Assembly: GCA_036656795.1 (NCBI GenBank)
Contig: JAVXHR010000002.1
Span: 107,551-171,550 of the forward strand
Length of the DNA: 64,000 nt
Reading direction: 5' to 3'
Source: CAUPWF01 sp036656795
GTDB lineage: Bacteria; Bacillota; Clostridia; Lachnospirales; Lachnospiraceae
Shown here: piece by piece, positions 35,999-45,137 of the stretch
Layout of the letters: each line of letters begins with the position of its first letter
How positions within the stretch are numbered: position 1 is the stretch's first letter
Program-made: the position numbers and the translations under genes
The notes under the pieces: model-generated
Database searches by the model: none
Seen by the model: only the letters and a program-made list of their open reading frames with translations
What the model was told of the DNA's origin: nothing

Positions 35999-36541
35999 TT
36001 ACATGCCTCCTTGGGTAAGCACTTGTTTATTTTTCATCACATAATCAGCTAACGATACAATGGTTAATACCAAAGATACCCAAACAAGTACAACCCCAAT
36101 CATATCGAATATTCCACCAAAATCAGCAATTAACACAACAATCATAGACATCTGTGATACTGTTTTAAATTTTCCCCAATAACTGGCTGCAATTACAATC
36201 CCATTATCTGCTGCAATTAAACGAAAACCACTAATAATAAACTCACGGCTAATAATGATAACCACCATCCATGCTGCCAACTGCTTGGTTTCCACTAAGC
36301 AAATCATCGCTGCACCAACCAATAATTTATCTGCCAATGGATCCATAAACTTTCCAAAATTTGTAACCAGATTATGTTTTCTTGCAATCTTACCGTCTAG
36401 TAAGTCTGTAAAACTTGCAACGATAAAGATAGTAAGTGCAATCCATTTGCTGGCGCTTCCACAAAAATCTGTCAACATAAATACTACAAAAAAAGGAATC
36501 ATCAATACTCTTAATACGGTTAGTTTGTTTGGTAAATTCAT
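35999..36541 (-). CDS. pgsA: CDP-diacylglycerol-glycerol-3-phosphate 3-phosphatidyltransferase
   Basis: Membrane enzyme that commits CDP-diacylglycerol to phosphatidylglycerol (180 aa). The CDP-alcohol motif is complete: Asp49-Gly50, Ala53-Arg54, Gly63, Asp67 and Asp71. Several membrane helices follow. It overlaps rimO by 4 bp. Confidence 0.95.
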   Translation of the reverse strand: MNLPNKLTVLRVLMIPFFVVFMLTDFCGSASKWIALTIFIVASFTDLLDGKIARKHNLVTNFGKFMDPLADKLLVGAAMICLVETKQLAAWMVVIIISREFIISGFRLIAADNGIVIAASYWGKFKTVSQMSMIVVLIADFGGIFDMIGVVLVWVSLVLTIVSLADYVMKNKQVLTQGGM

Positions 36542-37863
36542 TCTACTATCTCTCCTATCAGATCATACTCTTGTGCTCCGGTTACCATTACTTTTACAAA
36601 ATCGCCTGACAACAGTTCTTCCTGTGTGTTTACAAAGATAAGTCCATCTACATTTGGAGCATCTTTATATGTGCGACCTACATATGCATTTTCATCTGCA
36701 ACTTTACCTTCTATCATAACAAGCAATTCTTTGCCTATCATCTCTTCTGCCTTTTCAAATGCGATTTCTTGTTGCAATTCCATCAACTCTGCCTGTCGTT
36801 CTTCTTTGATTTCCTCATCTATTTGATCTGCCATACAAGCTGCCGGTGTATCTTCTTCTGGCGAATACGTGAATACACCCAATCGTTCAAATTCCATAGT
36901 ATCTACAAATTCATACAGTTCCTCATGTTGTGCCTGCGTTTCTCCAGGAAATCCGGTAATTAGTGTAGTTCTTAACGTGATATTAGGTATCTCCGTTCTC
37001 AATGTAGCTATGATTTTCTCTAACTCTTCTTTAGATGTTTTACGCCCCATCTTTTTCAATATGTCATTATTTGCATGTTGAATTGGTAAATCTAAGTACT
37101 TGCATATCTTGTCTTCTTCTTTGATCACTTGAATGAGTTCTGCTGTAATCTCCTCTGGATAACAATATAGAATGCGAATCCAGCGAAGATCCGGTATCTT
37201 ACATAATTCTTTTAATAAGCGATCCAGGCTTTTTTTTCCATATAAATCTTGTCCATACAGCGTTGTCTCCTGTGCAACCAATATTAGTTCTCTGACTCCT
37301 CTGCCAGCTAACATAGTAGCCTCTTTTATCAATTGCTCCACTGGAACACTTCTAAAACGGCCACGAATGGTCGGAATAATACAGTATGTACAGTGCTTAT
37401 CACACCCTTCTGCAATTTTTAGATATGCATAATGTCCACCTGTCGTGACTAGACGGTTTTCCTCTACAACCGGAAGTGCATTCACATCAGCCATCTCTAC
37501 ATGAACATGTCCTGTCAAGACATCTTGAATCGTATCCACAATCTTATCATAGGACGTTGTTCCAAGGATTGCATCTACTTCTGGAATCTCATCTAATATC
37601 TCCTGTTGATATCGTTGTGCCAAACACCCCGTCACAACCAACGCTTTTAATCTTCCCTCTTTCTTATATTCTGCCATCTCTAAAATGGTCTGAATACTCT
37701 CTTCCTTTGCATCATGAATAAAACAGCAAGTGTTAATAACAATTATATCAGCTAGCATCTCATCTTCAACCATCTGATAACCATGAGAAGCTAATAGCCC
37801 TAACATAACCTCTGTGTCCACTAGGTTCTTATCACACCCCAAAGAAATAAACAATATATTCAT
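36538..37863 (-). CDS. rimO: Ribosomal protein S12 methylthiotransferase
   Basis: Radical SAM methylthiotransferase that modifies an aspartate of S12 (441 aa). The N-terminal UPF0004 domain has cysteines in LGCDKNLVDTE, INTCCF and GCLAQRY; the radical SAM cluster motif is CDKHCTYCIIP (about 151-161); a TRAM domain ends the protein. It follows rpoZ by 67 bp and overlaps pgsA. Confidence 0.96.
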   Translation of the reverse strand: MNILFISLGCDKNLVDTEVMLGLLASHGYQMVEDEMLADIIVINTCCFIHDAKEESIQTILEMAEYKKEGRLKALVVTGCLAQRYQQEILDEIPEVDAILGTTSYDKIVDTIQDVLTGHVHVEMADVNALPVVEENRLVTTGGHYAYLKIAEGCDKHCTYCIIPTIRGRFRSVPVEQLIKEATMLAGRGVRELILVAQETTLYGQDLYGKKSLDRLLKELCKIPDLRWIRILYCYPEEITAELIQVIKEEDKICKYLDLPIQHANNDILKKMGRKTSKEELEKIIATLRTEIPNITLRTTLITGFPGETQAQHEELYEFVDTMEFERLGVFTYSPEEDTPAACMADQIDEEIKEERQAELMELQQEIAFEKAEEMIGKELLVMIEGKVADENAYVGRTYKDAPNVDGLIFVNTQEELLSGDFVKVMVTGAQEYDLIGEIVE

Positions 37864-37887
37864 ATATCGGTCTCCTTATATTCTTTA

Positions 37888-37914
37888 AGGCAGATACTTT
37901 ACTAGCATCTGCCT
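37888..37914 (-). terminator. Hairpin between rpoZ and rimO
   Basis: AGGCAGAT pairs with ATCTGCCT across an 11-nt loop. No T-run follows on the minus strand, so it is more likely a processing or stabilising structure, or a weak terminator, within the operon. Confidence 0.45.
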
Positions 37915-37930
37915 CTTAATTGTACATGTT

Positions 37931-38173
37931 CTATTCTTCTGAGTCTTCTGCAATAATCTTAATCTTTCCACTGTTCAATTCATCAACTGCAATCGATAAT
38001 GGTTTCTCCCCATCTTTAGATGGAATCAGTGGTAATGCACCATCTATAATATCTCTTGCTCTTTTTGAGGTTGCCAATACAATTGAATAGCGGCTATTTA
38101 CAATCTTTGTTTCTCCCTCTTCCACATCTTGGTTCACTACTTTCATTAAATCTGTATACGATGGATGTAACAT
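37931..38173 (-). CDS. rpoZ: RNA polymerase omega subunit
   Basis: 80-aa omega subunit that helps assemble RNA polymerase. The family core VNSRYSIVLATSKRARDI (25-42) is present, with a charged C-terminus. It lies 3 bp downstream of gmk, the standard gmk-rpoZ order. Confidence 0.94.
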   Translation of the reverse strand: MLHPSYTDLMKVVNQDVEEGETKIVNSRYSIVLATSKRARDIIDGALPLIPSKDGEKPLSIAVDELNSGKIKIIAEDSEE

Positions 38174-38176
38174 GTA

Positions 38177-38818
38177 TTATTCTCCTTTCAGATTTCCCTG
38201 TAATTCTTCTTTGATTTGGTTTATAAATTCCTTATTATGAAAACTTCTGCTGTGCTCTCCTTGAATAATTTGATGCATCTGTTTGACACATGTATCTAAA
38301 TCATCATTAACAATCAGATAATCGTATTCCCGCATTCCATTTGCTTCCTCAGCCGCACGCTTCATACGGGACTCAATTACTTCTAAAGTCTCTGTCCCTC
38401 TGCCAATCAGACGTTGTTTTAAAATGGCTGTATTAGGCGGTGTGACAAATAACAATAGCGTCTCCGGAAATGCTCTTTTTACTTTCAACGCTCCTTGTAT
38501 CTCGATCTCTAAGATAACATCTTTTCCTAATTTCAGTTGTTCTTCCACATAGAATTTAGGTGTACCATAATAATTATCCACGTATCTAGCATACTCTATT
38601 AGCTCATCTTTCGCAATCATTTTTTCAAATTCTTCCGTTGTTTCAAAAAAATATTCCCGTCCATGAGTCTCGCCTTTTCGGGGCTTCCTTGTGGTTGCAG
38701 AGATGGATAACGCATAATTATCATATCGTTTGATTAACTCTTTCATTAACGTACCTTTGCCAGCACCCGAAAATCCTGATACCACAATTAAGATTCCTTT
38801 TGTATGCATTTTCATCAC
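38177..38818 (-). CDS. gmk: Guanylate kinase
   Basis: Converts GMP to GDP (213 aa). P-loop GFSGAGKGT is at 16-24, the GMP-binding SATTRKPRKGETHGREYFF at about 40-58, and the lid with arginines (RLIGRGTE) near 138. It is 3 bp downstream of the yicC-like gene. Confidence 0.96.
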   Translation of the reverse strand: MMKMHTKGILIVVSGFSGAGKGTLMKELIKRYDNYALSISATTRKPRKGETHGREYFFETTEEFEKMIAKDELIEYARYVDNYYGTPKFYVEEQLKLGKDVILEIEIQGALKVKRAFPETLLLFVTPPNTAILKQRLIGRGTETLEVIESRMKRAAEEANGMREYDYLIVNDDLDTCVKQMHQIIQGEHSRSFHNKEFINQIKEELQGNLKGE

Positions 38819-38821
38819 CTG

Positions 38822-39700
38822 CTATTCTATATTTTGAATTTGTTCTCTTACTTTTTCAATTTCTGTTTTTAAATTAATTGCTTGATTGGCAATCTCAAGG
38901 TCATTTGCTTTGGAGAGAATGGTATTTGCTTCTCGGTTCATCTCCTGCGCAATAAAATCAAGTTTCCGACCAATTCCATCTTCATTCTCTAAGGTAGCTT
39001 TCATCGTTTCAATATGACTTCTTAGACGAACAATCTCCTCATCTGTACAGATCTTGTCTGCAAAGAGAACTACTTCTGAAGCAATTCTACTTTCCTCCAT
39101 CTGTGTATTTTCTAGTAGTTCTTTTACTTTTTCCTCTAATTTTGCTCGATATTCCAAGATGATATCTGGAGAGCGTGCTTCAATATCTGCCACAAGCACT
39201 AGCATTCCATCAAGCTTTGCAAGGATATCTTTTCTAAGGTTTTCGCCTTCTACGGTTCGTGTCTCCACAAATTGATGAAACGCTCCTTCTAATGCTTGTT
39301 TTAATCCATGCCACAATTCGTCTTCATCTAGGACCTGTTCTTCCATAGTAAGTATTTCCGGTAAACGCGCTAATGTAGAAACCCGAATATCATTCTCCAA
39401 TGAAAAACGTGTTTCCATCTGTGCTGCATATGCCAGATACTCTTCAGCTAATTTCTCATTATATTTCAGAGAAACCTGATGTTCCGAAGTGTCCTCATAC
39501 ATGATAAATATATCTACTTTTCCACGTTGTGCGTATTTCTTTAGAAGATTTCGTATTGATGCTTCAAAAAAATTCAATTTTTTGGGCATCCGAATATTCA
39601 TATCCAAATATCTATGATTAACGCCTTTTAATTCCACTGTGAATTTACGTTCTGCCTCTGAAATTTCGCATCGTCCGAAACCGGTCATACTTTTTATCAT
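38822..39700 (-). CDS. YicC family endoribonuclease-like protein
   Basis: 292-aa YicC protein. The start MIKSMTGFGRCE is the family signature, ELKGVNHRYLDMNIRMPK follows, and the C-terminal GRKLDFIAQEMNREANTI is the DUF1732 signature. YicC in Escherichia coli has been described as an endoribonuclease; I state this from memory. It is the first gene of the operon leading to gmk and rpoZ, behind a near-consensus promoter. Confidence 0.93.
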   Translation of the reverse strand: MIKSMTGFGRCEISEAERKFTVELKGVNHRYLDMNIRMPKKLNFFEASIRNLLKKYAQRGKVDIFIMYEDTSEHQVSLKYNEKLAEEYLAYAAQMETRFSLENDIRVSTLARLPEILTMEEQVLDEDELWHGLKQALEGAFHQFVETRTVEGENLRKDILAKLDGMLVLVADIEARSPDIILEYRAKLEEKVKELLENTQMEESRIASEVVLFADKICTDEEIVRLRSHIETMKATLENEDGIGRKLDFIAQEMNREANTILSKANDLEIANQAINLKTEIEKVREQIQNIE

Positions 39701-39746
39701 CTCATTGTCCTCTTTATGTTTTGTTTTCTTTCATCTTGACCAATGT

Positions 39747-39775
39747 ATTATAAGACATTTCGCTACTAACGTCAA
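39747..39775 (-). promoter_or_regulatory. Promoter of the yicC-gmk-rpoZ operon
   Basis: Minus strand TTGACG (39770-39775), 17-bp spacer, TATAAT (39747-39752). It lies immediately next to the rqcH -10 box on the opposite strand, so the two polymerases would collide or compete. Confidence 0.88.
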
Positions 39776-39783
39776 TGAAATCA

Positions 39784-39792
39784 TGCTATAAT
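39784..39792 (+). promoter_or_regulatory. Extended -10 promoter of rqcH
   Basis: TGCTATAAT gives a perfect -10 (39787-39792) with the extended TGn. No -35 box is seen, which is common for extended -10 promoters. It is 34 bp from the rqcH start codon. Confidence 0.65.
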
Positions 39793-39825
39793 AGGTTATC
39801 ACTTTATATGGAAAGAGGAATACCT

Positions 39826-41562
39826 ATGGCTTTTGATGGAATTACAATCGCAACGATTGTACATGAACTAAAGGAACAATTACAAGGTGGAAGAATCAAC
39901 AAAATTGCACAGCCTGAGAATGATGAGCTTTTATTAACATGTAAAACTCCTACCGGACTAAAACGTCTTTGCATCTCTGCTAGCGCTTCGCTTCCACTCA
40001 TCTATCTAACGGAAGAGAATAAGATCAGTCCTATGACTGCTCCTAATTTTTGTATGTTACTTCGTAAACACATCAATAATGGACGTATTGTCAACATCTG
40101 TCAGCCAAAACTGGAACGAATTATTCATTTTGAGATAGAACATCTTGATGAACTAGGAGATGTACGAAAAAAATTATTGATTGTAGAATTAATGGGGAAA
40201 CACAGTAATATTATCTTTTGTAATATGGATGGCACAATCATTGATAGCATTAAACATGTCTCCGCTCAGATGAGTTCTGTTCGTGAAGTATTACCAGGAC
40301 GCACCTATTTCATTCCGGACACTATGGAAAAAGCAGACCCTTTAACCGTTTCAAAAGATGACTTTGTTTCTATTCTATCCAAGAAACCTATGCCCATTGG
40401 AAAAGCTATCTACTCTAGTTTTACTGGAATCAGTCCTGTTGTTTCGGAGGAAATCTGCTATATTGCAGGAATTGAATCAGCCATGACACCTTCTGATCTT
40501 TCCATTGATTTATTGGCTCATCTATATACACAATTTTCCCTGTATCTTCTTCCTCTAACACAACATAATTTTACACCATGTATCTATTACAAGAATGAGG
40601 AACCGGTGGATTTTTGTGGTCTTTCCTTGTCCCACTATAGCCAATATAGGTGTCAAAACTTTTCATCTATGTCGGAAGTGTTGTCTACTTATTATGCAAG
40701 TAAGAATGCTATCACTCGCATTCGACAAAAGTCTGTTGACTTACGCAAAGTTGTGCAAACTGCACTGGAACGAAATCGCAAAAAATATGATTTACAGAAT
40801 AAACAATTAAAAGATACTCAGAATCGGGAACAATATAAGATATATGGTGAGCTGATTCACACCTATGGCTATAACCTTGATCAAGGTGCCACCTCATTAG
40901 ATGCGCTAAACTATTACACCAACCAGCAGATAACGATTCCTTTAGATGCAACAATGACTCCTCCGGAAAATGCACAGAGATACTTTCATAAATATAATAA
41001 ACTAAAACGAACATACGAAGCGTTAACAACACTACTTCAGGAAACCAAAGAAGAGATTGAATATCTGGAATCCATTGGTAATGCCCTTGATATTGCACGA
41101 TTAGAAGAAGACTTGATTGAGATAAAAGAAGAGCTGATTGAAAGTGGTTATATTCGTCGTAAATTTTCCAAAAAAAAGATCAAGATTACAAGCAAACCTT
41201 TTCACTACATTTCTGGTGATGGTTATCACATTTATGTTGGAAAAAACAACCTTCAAAATGATGAGTTAACCTTTCAATTTGCCGTTGGCAATGACTGGTG
41301 GTTTCATGCCAAGGGGGTTCCCGGTTCTCATGTCATTGTGAAAACCAACGGAGACACTTTACCAGACCGTACCTTTGAAGAAGCCGGAAGATTGGCTGCC
41401 TACTATTCCAAAAGTCGAGATAATGAGAAAATAGAAATTGACTATGTTGAAAAAAAACATGTCAAAAAGCCTAGTGGTGGAAAACCCGGATTTGTAGTGT
41501 ACTATACCAATTACTCTCTTCTCATTGACTCTAATATTAAGGAAATACAACAGCTTTACTAA
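39826..41562 (+). CDS. rqcH: Rqc2/NFACT homologue RqcH
   Basis: Ribosome quality-control factor that directs alanine-tail addition to stalled nascent chains (578 aa from the ATG at 39826, after AAAGAGGAA). NFACT-N is at about 1-220 (MAFDGITIATIVHEL at the start), the coiled coils at about 270-430, and the NFACT-R domain at about 440-560, with AVGNDWWFHAKGVPGSHVIV the signature. The frame is open 17 codons upstream without a ribosome site. It is divergent from yicC and convergent with the DUF815 gene. Confidence 0.93.
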   Translation: MAFDGITIATIVHELKEQLQGGRINKIAQPENDELLLTCKTPTGLKRLCISASASLPLIYLTEENKISPMTAPNFCMLLRKHINNGRIVNICQPKLERIIHFEIEHLDELGDVRKKLLIVELMGKHSNIIFCNMDGTIIDSIKHVSAQMSSVREVLPGRTYFIPDTMEKADPLTVSKDDFVSILSKKPMPIGKAIYSSFTGISPVVSEEICYIAGIESAMTPSDLSIDLLAHLYTQFSLYLLPLTQHNFTPCIYYKNEEPVDFCGLSLSHYSQYRCQNFSSMSEVLSTYYASKNAITRIRQKSVDLRKVVQTALERNRKKYDLQNKQLKDTQNREQYKIYGELIHTYGYNLDQGATSLDALNYYTNQQITIPLDATMTPPENAQRYFHKYNKLKRTYEALTTLLQETKEEIEYLESIGNALDIARLEEDLIEIKEELIESGYIRRKFSKKKIKITSKPFHYISGDGYHIYVGKNNLQNDELTFQFAVGNDWWFHAKGVPGSHVIVKTNGDTLPDRTFEEAGRLAAYYSKSRDNEKIEIDYVEKKHVKKPSGGKPGFVVYYTNYSLLIDSNIKEIQQLY

Positions 41563-41569
41563 ACTACAA

Positions 41570-41598
41570 TGAAATAGGTGCCATCGGCACCTATTTCA
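41570..41598. terminator. Bidirectional terminator shared by rqcH and the DUF815 gene
   Basis: TGAAATAGGTGCC pairs perfectly with GGCACCTATTTCA (13 bp, 3-nt loop), with A/T-rich ends on both sides. It begins 8 bp after the rqcH stop and includes the DUF815 gene's last codons and stop (41591-41593). Confidence 0.85.
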
Positions 41599-42880
41599 TC
41601 CCCAACATATAATCTATAAATTGTTGTGCCGTTCGTCCTGAACGTCCACCATGACTTAACTCCCATTGATTTGCTTCTAATAACAGTTGTTCTTTTCCTA
41701 AGGTTATCCCTTCTTTTTTTGCTAGTCGAATGACTATCTCTTCGTATTCCTTTTTACTTGGTCCAACAAAAAAGATAGAAACACCAAACCGAGAGACTAG
41801 AGATAATTTTTCCTGTACCGTATCAGAGGAATGAAGATCATCTCTTCGTTCTTCCTTATCACTGAATTTTTCTCTTACCAAATGACGCCGATTTGAAGTC
41901 GCATAAATCAAGACATTATCCGGTTTTCGCTCTAACCCACCCTCAATAACCGCTTTTAGATATTTATATTCGATCTCAAATTCTTCAAATGACAAATCAT
42001 CCATATAAATAATAAACTTGTAATTTCGATTTTTTATCTGCCCAATAATATCATTTAGATCTTTAAACTGATGTTTATACACCTCTATCATACGAAGACC
42101 CTGGTCATAATATTGATTCAATATTGCTTTGACAGAAGAGGATTTTCCCGTCCCAGCATCTCCAAATAACAGGCAATTATTGGCTCTTCTTCCTTCCACA
42201 AAAGCTTTTGTATTTGCAATTAATTTTTGCTTTGGAATTTCATACCCCACCAAATCATCTAGATGTACATGGGCAATCTTTGTAATCGGAACAATCTGCA
42301 CCGTATCTTTTTTATGCTCTACACGAAATGCTTTATGTAACCCTAACTTTCCCACACCAAATTCCCGATAAAATTCAGTGATAATATCTTGAAATTCTTG
42401 TGTGCTTTGTGCTTCGCTTAAACTTTTGCTTAACCCACAGATACGGTCTCTGATTCTTTGGTTAAATACTTTCCCTTGCTGTGCAATATTTTTATACTCC
42501 CTAATAAGGGCTAAACAATCCGTTCCAAGACAGATTTCTAGCCGACTCATATCATAATCATACAATTCTTTAATTACTGCAAAATCATGAAATGCAATTT
42601 GATTAATACTTCCTTCTACCGGACCTACAATTTCGCACGCTGTACTATAGGGATTTTCATCATTTACTAATAAAAAAGTTAGATAATTATGCCAAAGATT
42701 TCCCTCAAATCCATAATTACTAGCTAATTCCAGGATTTCTTTTATGCAATCATATAATAAGGATTTTAGTTCTTCTTTACTTCCATATCTGGCATTACTT
42801 TCCTCCATTAAAAAGGTCATGTTACGCAATACTTCTCCATGTTCCATATAACGATACAACATTAATTCTTTTGTTCTCAT
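41591..42880 (-). CDS. DUF815 family AAA-like ATPase
   Basis: 429-aa ATPase with Walker A GDAGTGKSSS at about 247 and Walker B IIYMDDLSFE at about 297. The family signature LDDLVGYEIPKQKLIANTKAFVEG precedes the P-loop. The N-terminal 200 aa are helical and variable. Members have no settled function; the context gives no pathway. It overlaps the chorismate mutase gene by 4 bp (ATGA), a sign of coupled translation. Confidence 0.88.
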   Translation of the reverse strand: MRTKELMLYRYMEHGEVLRNMTFLMEESNARYGSKEELKSLLYDCIKEILELASNYGFEGNLWHNYLTFLLVNDENPYSTACEIVGPVEGSINQIAFHDFAVIKELYDYDMSRLEICLGTDCLALIREYKNIAQQGKVFNQRIRDRICGLSKSLSEAQSTQEFQDIITEFYREFGVGKLGLHKAFRVEHKKDTVQIVPITKIAHVHLDDLVGYEIPKQKLIANTKAFVEGRRANNCLLFGDAGTGKSSSVKAILNQYYDQGLRMIEVYKHQFKDLNDIIGQIKNRNYKFIIYMDDLSFEEFEIEYKYLKAVIEGGLERKPDNVLIYATSNRRHLVREKFSDKEERRDDLHSSDTVQEKLSLVSRFGVSIFFVGPSKKEYEEIVIRLAKKEGITLGKEQLLLEANQWELSHGGRSGRTAQQFIDYMLGMK

Positions 42881-43200
42881 ACGATTGACTCCTTATCTGC
42901 ATGTACTGTATGCTGCACATCTTGATTCTGTTCTATGATGTGTTGTTGTAACCGTTTACTTTGAGACAATAGCATTGCAAACAATTCTTGAATGCCCTGT
43001 GCATTGTTTGGATTAGTAACATGTTGTTGCACCATACACAATTTTTCCCGTTCTCGATCTATGTCTTCAACCAAAACCCGAGATTCCTTTTTATAATGTG
43101 CCACTTTTTCGCAAAGTCCCATACGTTCTTCATATAACATAACTATCTTATCATCAATATCATCCAACTGTTGTCGTAATTGTTCCAATACATTCATCAA
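42877..43200 (-). CDS. Chorismate mutase-like protein (AroQ fold)
   Basis: 107-aa helical protein. LRQQLDDIDDKIVMLYEERMGLCEKVAHYKK is the chorismate mutase type II helix, with the expected Arg21, Arg/Lys and charged residues. It is the stand-alone domain that would convert chorismate to prephenate. No other aromatic-pathway gene is adjacent. A regulatory use of the fold is possible given its coupling with a DUF815 ATPase. Confidence 0.82.
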   Translation of the reverse strand: MMNVLEQLRQQLDDIDDKIVMLYEERMGLCEKVAHYKKESRVLVEDIDREREKLCMVQQHVTNPNNAQGIQELFAMLLSQSKRLQQHIIEQNQDVQHTVHADKESIV

Positions 43201-43233
43201 TACACTTCCTGTCTTTATTCATAATATGTTTTC

Positions 43234-43263
43234 TTGTAATATATCATATCTGTTGCATAAAAT
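43234..43263 (+). promoter_or_regulatory. Promoter of the CmpB-like gene
   Basis: TTGTAA (43234-43239), 18-bp spacer, TAAAAT (43258-43263), 22 bp before the start codon. Confidence 0.5.
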
Positions 43264-43284
43264 CCATATTTCTTCTCCATACTG

Positions 43285-43668
43285 ATGAATATGAAAAATA
43301 AATTTATCTTATGTGGCACCATTGGCTGGTGCTTAGAAATTTTGTATACAGGATTTCGCTCTTTGAAACACCATGAATTCACTTTGATGGGAACTACTTC
43401 CATATGGATGTTCCCCATCTACGGAATGGCAAGTTTTTTATCCCCTATCTGTAAATGCCTTAGATGCAAAAACCCATTAATTCGAGGAGGCATCTATACT
43501 TGTTGTATCTTTTTGGGGGAATATCTATCTGGTTCATTCTTACAACGCTTCCATCTCTGTCCATGGGATTATAGCAATGCAAGATTAAATATCAACGGAA
43601 TTATTCGATTAGACTATGCGCCTCTGTGGTTTGGTACTGGTCTTCTTTTTGAAAAAGTGCTGAAATAG
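43285..43668 (+). CDS. CmpB-like small membrane protein (putative ABC transporter type IV)
   Basis: 127-aa membrane protein of the PF06541-type family. Four hydrophobic stretches are seen (about 8-24, 40-55, 67-85 and 105-125). The C-terminal WDYSNARLNINGIIRLDYAPLWFGTGLLFE is the family signature. No ATPase or binding protein is adjacent, so an ABC function is not supported here; only the family name is. The start is either ATG at 43285 or 43291; neither has a clear ribosome site. Its stop codon abuts the pyrB promoter. Confidence 0.75.
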   Translation: MNMKNKFILCGTIGWCLEILYTGFRSLKHHEFTLMGTTSIWMFPIYGMASFLSPICKCLRCKNPLIRGGIYTCCIFLGEYLSGSFLQRFHLCPWDYSNARLNINGIIRLDYAPLWFGTGLLFEKVLK

Positions 43669-43697
43669 TTGAAAAACTCCTCGTTTTATTATATGAT
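43669..43697 (+). promoter_or_regulatory. Promoter of pyrBI
   Basis: TTGAAA (43669-43674), 17-bp spacer, TATGAT (43692-43697), starting 1 bp after the upstream stop codon. The short leader (about 30 bp) has no hairpin attenuator, so pyrimidine control by PyrR-type attenuation is not seen here. Confidence 0.78.
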
Positions 43698-43735
43698 ATT
43701 TTAGGTATGAATAAGATTGCCAAGAGGAGGATACA

Positions 43736-44656
43736 ATGAAACATTTAATGAGTCCCTTAGATTTATCCGTAGAAGAACTAGATCACATCTTAGATTTAGC
43801 AAATGATATCGAGAACAATCCCGCCAAATATGCACATGCCTGCGACGGAAAGAAATTAGCAACATTATTCTATGAACCAAGTACAAGAACAAGGCTAAGC
43901 CATGAAGCGGCAATGCTAAACTTAGGAGGAAGTATCCTTGGATTTTCTTCCGCTGATTCCAGCTCTGCCGCAAAAGGTGAAAGTGTATCTGACACCATTC
44001 GTATGATTTCCTGTTATGCCGATATCTGTGCCATGCGTCACCCCAAAGAAGGTGCCCCTATGGTAGCTTGCAAACACGCAACCATCCCTGTTATTAATGC
44101 CGGAGATGGTGGACATCAACACCCTACTCAGACCTTAACTGACCTATTAACCATACGTTCTCTCAAAGGACGACTGGGGAATCTAACCATTGGTCTCTGT
44201 GGTGATTTGAAATTTGGACGTACTGTCCATTCCCTCATACATGCCCTTGTGCGTTATGAAAATGTAAAATTTATCTTGATTTCACCAGAAGAATTACAAT
44301 TACCCGGATATATTCGCAAAGATGTATTGGACAGAAACCACGTACCTTACCGCGAAGTGGTTCGCTTAGAAGATGCAATTCCGGAACTGGATTTACTCTA
44401 CATGACAAGAGTACAAAAAGAACGATTTTTTAATGAGGAAGATTATGTTCGCATGAAAGATTTTTATATTCTAAATGCAAAAAAGATGAAATTAGCCAAA
44501 GAAGACATGCTTGTATTGCACCCACTTCCAAGAGTAAATGAAATTGCTGTAGAAGTGGATACTGACCCTCGTGCCGCTTATTTTAAGCAAGTACAATATG
44601 GGGTATATGTTCGAATGGCCTTAATATTAACCTTACTGGATATCACTGTAGCATAG
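43736..44656 (+). CDS. pyrB: Aspartate carbamoyltransferase catalytic subunit
   Basis: Joins carbamoyl phosphate and aspartate in pyrimidine synthesis (306 aa). EPSTRTRLSHEAA at about 46-58 is the carbamoyl phosphate site; HQHPTQTLTDL is near 127-137; LHPLPRVNEIAVEVD near 261 carries the aspartate loop; the C-terminal DPRAAYFKQVQYGVYVRMA is typical. It has GAGGAGG upstream and leads into pyrI. Confidence 0.97.
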   Translation: MKHLMSPLDLSVEELDHILDLANDIENNPAKYAHACDGKKLATLFYEPSTRTRLSHEAAMLNLGGSILGFSSADSSSAAKGESVSDTIRMISCYADICAMRHPKEGAPMVACKHATIPVINAGDGGHQHPTQTLTDLLTIRSLKGRLGNLTIGLCGDLKFGRTVHSLIHALVRYENVKFILISPEELQLPGYIRKDVLDRNHVPYREVVRLEDAIPELDLLYMTRVQKERFFNEEDYVRMKDFYILNAKKMKLAKEDMLVLHPLPRVNEIAVEVDTDPRAAYFKQVQYGVYVRMALILTLLDITVA

Positions 44657-44673
44657 AAAGGAATCGTAAAAAT

Positions 44674-45111
44674 ATGGTAAATAACACATTAAATGTAAGT
44701 AGTATTTCAGAAGGGTTTGTACTCGATCACATTCAGGCAGGAAAAAGTATGGATATCTATCGTTATCTAAAGCTTGATAACCTAGACTGTTGTGTCGCAA
44801 TTATTAAAAATGCAAGAAGCCATAAAATGGGGAAAAAGGATATTATGAAAATCGAATGTCCGATTGACATTATAGATTTGGATATTCTTGGTTTTATAGA
44901 TCACAATATTACAATTAACATCATTCAATCCGACCGGATTGTTGAAAAAAAGCGTTTGGAACTTCCAAAACAAATTACCAACGTAATCAAATGCAAGAAC
45001 CCTCGCTGCATCACTTCCATTGAGCAAGAGCTAGAACATATCTTTGTTCTGACGGATCCGGAACATGAAGTATATCGTTGTAGATACTGTGAAGAAAAAT
45101 ATGAAGGGTAA
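44674..45111 (+). CDS. pyrI: Aspartate carbamoyltransferase regulatory subunit
   Basis: 145-aa allosteric subunit. The N-terminal nucleotide-binding half is followed by a zinc domain with four cysteines (CKNPRC and CRYC at about 109-140). The pair pyrB-pyrI, 17 bp apart, indicates a class B, nucleotide-regulated enzyme. Its stop is 26 bp from the end of the oppositely oriented RNase P RNA. Confidence 0.95.
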   Translation: MVNNTLNVSSISEGFVLDHIQAGKSMDIYRYLKLDNLDCCVAIIKNARSHKMGKKDIMKIECPIDIIDLDILGFIDHNITINIIQSDRIVEKKRLELPKQITNVIKCKNPRCITSIEQELEHIFVLTDPEHEVYRCRYCEEKYEG

Positions 45112-45137
45112 CTACTGTATCTCAATATACATAATAT

